In this document: positions 60,293-64,000 of the stretch, piece by piece
Layout: every line of letters begins with the position of its first letter
Numbering within the stretch: position 1 is the first letter of the stretch
Source of the DNA: Spongilla lacustris
Lineage: Eukaryota; Porifera; Demospongiae; Spongillida; Spongillidae
DNA length: 64,000 nt
Direction: 5' to 3'
Assembly: GCA_949361645.1 (NCBI GenBank)
Contig: OX442427.1
Span: 5,568,757-5,632,756, forward strand
The notes under the pieces: model-generated
What the model saw: only the letters and a program-made list of their open reading frames with translations
Databases searched by the model: none
Told to the model about the DNA's origin: nothing
Made by a program: the position numbers and the translations under genes

Positions 60293-63200
60293 GTACATGT
60301 ATGTAAATGTATTATTTTTTCTCTGCATTTTAGGCCACTCAGTGGGCATCAACTTGTGTTGTGTAGCCTGACTTTGATGCACACTGAGGGGGGGGGGGGG
60401 GGGGAGATAAGGATGACATCAGACCAGAGATAGCACACAATGATAGTTGCATGTGCTTCTACCATGCAACCCACATTGCTCATCAATGTCATACAGCCTC
60501 CCCAAACTGAAATAGAACACCTAACTTCCAAACAACACAGAAATGATGTAATCAACTATGTTGTTGCATTGCATGGGTCATGAAGCTAAGCTCAGAAACA
60601 CGTGCAGTACACAAATAGTGCAGCACCTTACATAGTGAAATTAATGAAGGGGAATAATGCACGTAAATCTAGGTGATACCACGTGTCTTCCCTCCCGCTC
60701 ATTCTAGCTCTCCCCATTTCATCTTTCAGAACAACCACTGTCTCTTACATGCGCTTGACTTACGTCATAGCAAAGCCACATCCATATTGAGCCCTGATGT
60801 TGCATGTGATCAGATCCACAAACAAATCTGAGCCCCTTTCCTCGTCATCTGTTAATATTAAACACGTTAATACCAATTACGTCGCTGTGAGCTCGGGTTT
60901 CATCATGTACCGTCTTAATGATGACTCCAAATTTCCACAACGGAGTATTTCTGCAGTGTTCAAGTGCTTTTCGCACCCTGGTCTGCCAGGTCGGACTGCG
61001 AGCGTTTGTTGTTGTCGCGACGCCATTTTAATACGCGCACGTGGCTTTGTGGTCTACGGTGAATTCATTTGATACTGGTAAGTAGTTTCGGATAAAACGT
61101 TGAACAGTTCATGTCATGACTGATGTCAAACGTTAACAACTATGGAGCAAACTTGCTATTTAAAGTTTAGGCAAGTTTCGAAGCAATATAAGAAGATGAT
61201 TTTTAAAAAGGCCTTGAATGAGCCGGTGTCATAGATTCATAGTCAGTATAAGTAGCTAAACGCTGGCCAATAATTCGCGCCAAGATAAATAATATCACAA
61301 TCTACTTGCTACTTACACAGATTGATAATTAGTGCACATCCATGATGGAGGAGCACTTTTTTGCTGAATGCACCTGAAATGGTACTGACCACTGTTGGAA
61401 TTAGTATTACATTGTATTCTGGTAACCTACTTGTGCATATTAATATATTACATTTATTTCAAAGCTGGGAAACCTTTTATGCAACCCCAATATGATATGG
61501 GTATGAAGTGGTGGACTGGTAGTATTTTCGTATCACACACTGTACTCAGCAAGTGGAGCTCTTGTTCTTTAAATTCTCACCATGCATTACTTAGCACATA
61601 CACGAGCATTTCATTTAAAAAATATATATAATGCATGGCTGAAATCTGATATGAGAGTTTGAAATATATTGAGATAAATAGGATCCATATTGTCTGAGTA
61701 ATGTCACATAAACACAAATTCACATTGTTTGTCGTGCCTGGCATATATACTTCAGGAATAAGGTTATATAATGCAAAGGTTATTCCCAAACTAATTACTT
61801 GGATGTCCTTTTACTACCCAAGCCTGTTCAGTAATACGAAGATAGAAATATTGCAACCTGTACCACCTAAATCCCCCATGTTGCATGGAGTGTTAATTGG
61901 ACAAGTGGCGAAGATGGACCTTAAGCTTACATGTAATTACTGATCAGTTTCGGAAAGTACACACACGCATTGGAAGTAATTGCCACTTACTGTTGTTACA
62001 TCCTCTGACAGTGTTGATTGGTATATAGGTAATTCCATGATCCATTAATCAGATTGTTATTTAGCATAATCCGCCATATAATTTATAAATTTTATAATCT
62101 ATATTGCTTGTAAGCATCAGCTTTCCTTGACCAAAAATGTAGCCAGTATGTCCCATTCAAACGGTACTGAATAATATTATAAGAAACATTCGGATGCAGA
62201 CATTTCACCGCCTGCCTTTACTTAGCATGATATGTGTCCCAATAATAGATTAATATGCCTTCTGCACTTCACCTTATCGGCTAAAGATTAGCAAATTATA
62301 AAAAAGATTGTGAGCTGATTAACTAATAAAGATAGTGCTTTTTTATTATTGAGACACGTACTTCAGTAATGAGCTATCATTATCATCACTGTTCAGCTGT
62401 GCAGATGTTATTAGTTTGGATGACATAATGAGAACGCTGTAGGCAGGAAGAACAGTATAGGAAAACAATCGGGCGAGTCATCCTAGTGTGGAATGTAGTT
62501 ACATTCTATACGGGGGGGAGGGGGGGGGGGGGAGGACAATTTACCCTCATGACCTATACAAGTTTCGTAACGTATAGATGTCATTTAAATTCTGAACTAA
62601 CTCGTAGGCCAAGGAATTAAATGTGTCCCAGGACAGTTTGCTCTTCGCCACGAATTGATGTGCCCTATGATTTCAATATGAACTGCCATAACATAAATTA
62701 ATACATCAAGGACAGGAATGAGCAGTATCACTATCAATGTTTATGAGCTATATAGGTCAGTATTCATATTCAGTTTCATCTCTTACATGAAGTACAAGAC
62801 CACACACGATCCAACTCATTTGAGGCTCTTTCTAGAATATCCGTCACACAGTCCACAGTGGTACCACTCCTTGCATCCTGAACAGTCAATCATTTTCCTT
62901 TTGTCAATAGGCATTCAGAAAATTTCTATACTCAGTTGCTAATTCAGCTAGTTAACACTAACTCTTCTCTTCATTTTTCTCCACTGGAAACTTGCATGGA
63001 GAGAACCTGTTCTTCAAGGTATCTTGATAAATTCTGACTAATTTCACTCTGCTGAAACATACAATGACCATGTTGCATATATTAGCCGGGTGAGCTATAG
63101 CTGTTGCAAAATAAGCCAGGTCATTTTCCCCGTCTTGCTGTTAAACTTTTATCATTTTGATGCTAATCACTTTCCCTGGACATGCCAAAACAGCTGCCAC

Positions 63201-63700
63201 CTGTCATGCATGCGAGCACCAGCTAGGCCAGTAAAAACGTTAATTCTGACACCTTATTTATAAGCTAGGTTACCAGCAGTATGATCATTGTGGCAGGACT
63301 CCATGATTTGCTTCCTCTGGTGTTTGCTGAATCAGTATCACTTCCACCCACATGCCTTTCTTTGCATGCTACTGAACACTGACGTAAGCGAGTGTATTAA
63401 CAAGTGGACGATCTATACCTGTTTGCTTTTCATCGAGGGAAGGATTCCTCTTTTCATTAGCGGCGCAGGGTACCTGTGGAGTGTGGACATCAGAAAACTC
63501 GTTCCTCGTTGTCATATGCATCTGTCCTCTCATCCATTTAAGCAGCTGTAGTATAAGTCACATGCAATATCTGAAAAGCCAGCTACGCTCCTTAATCCTT
63601 ATCGCCTTTATCGGTGTAGTGATTCAAAACTTACACCACCTGGCTGCGGACTATGTATAGTTTGAAATCAAAATTTACGGCACAATGTCGGACCGCTTAC
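60293..63700. other. No gene supported
   Basis: AT-rich, with two poly-G runs and a third member of the dispersed repeat at about 60,389-60,485. A frame at 60,797-61,072 ends near a GTAAGT (about 61,079) and could be a first exon, but its composition is not convincing. Confidence 0.35.
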
Positions 63701-63709
63701 TCCGTTGGG

Positions 63710-63870
63710 GGACAATTTACTCTAGAGTAAAATGTCCGGTTAGGACAATCTACTCCGGAGTAAAACGTCCGGTTAGGACAATTTACTCCGGAGTAAAACG
63801 TCCGGTTAGGACAATTTACTCCGGAGTAAAATATCCGGTTAGGACAAGTTACTCCGACGGACACTTTCCT
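63710..63870 (+). repeat. 33-bp minisatellite
   Basis: Units start at about 63,711, 63,744, 63,777, 63,810 and 63,843, each GACAATTTACTCCGGAGTAA-AACGTCCGGTTAG. The palindromic core TTACTCCGGAGTAA makes both strands open in one frame (YSGVKRPVRTI). Confidence 0.9.
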
Positions 63871-64000
63871 CCGTGACAGCACTATATGTCAAAGCATGTG
63901 TACATAAAAGAGGTGTATCGAGCCTACATTTCAGCGATTTCAGAATGGAACAATAAAAATTTGAGATTTCTTTGTGAATGAGGAATAATTATAAAAAATA

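Overview
This is animal (metazoan) nuclear DNA. The genes are split into many short exons with GT/AG introns. Death domains and a filamin-type repeat are encoded, and microsatellites, minisatellites and non-autonomous DNA transposons are dense. The mix of protein domains, the small introns (one of about 52 bp) and the constant ACATGTACATGT-type palindromes suggest a sponge or another early-branching animal. That placement is inference; no marker gene fixes the species. I see no RNA gene, CRISPR array or prokaryotic-style operon.

Layout. Positions 1-10,859 recur as an essentially perfect direct repeat at 30,133-40,982; the only difference I found is a poly-G run of 30 versus 21. Each copy carries the 5' exons of a coiled-coil gene (2,028-6,864 and 32,151-36,987), followed by foldback transposons. 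In copy 1 the repeat stops abruptly at 10,859/10,860, where a large ankyrin-repeat gene begins (10,861-20,340, +). Its reading frame can be chained through six exons to a C-terminal filamin-like repeat. On the minus strand follow a coiled-coil gene (21,327-22,426) and a single-pass membrane protein gene (24,508-26,902) that has apparent frameshifts and a cluster of duplicated mini-exons.

In copy 2 the sequence continues into the other half of a 7.7 kb palindromic element (37,932-45,651). Downstream of it the coiled-coil gene resumes: a coiled-coil exon (45,838-46,048), a large exon resembling the Roc/COR part of Roco proteins but without a visible P-loop (46,953-48,904), and death-domain exons (49,364-52,294). 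All these exons join in phase, so I read them as one gene interrupted by an element inside an intron.

From 52,295 to the end there are mostly repeats: an inverted duplication with minisatellites (53.3-55.3 kb), several MITE-like elements and dispersed repeats. Two exon-like open stretches (52,837 and 60,131) are uncertain.

The two large plus-strand genes (ankyrin-filamin and Roco-like-death) have architectures of the kind used in animal innate immunity or cell-death signalling. That function is inferred from domains only. The most notable things to check are whether the 10.85 kb repeat is real or an assembly product, the inactive-looking GTPase-like/death protein, and several transposon insertions for which the empty site is also in this window.
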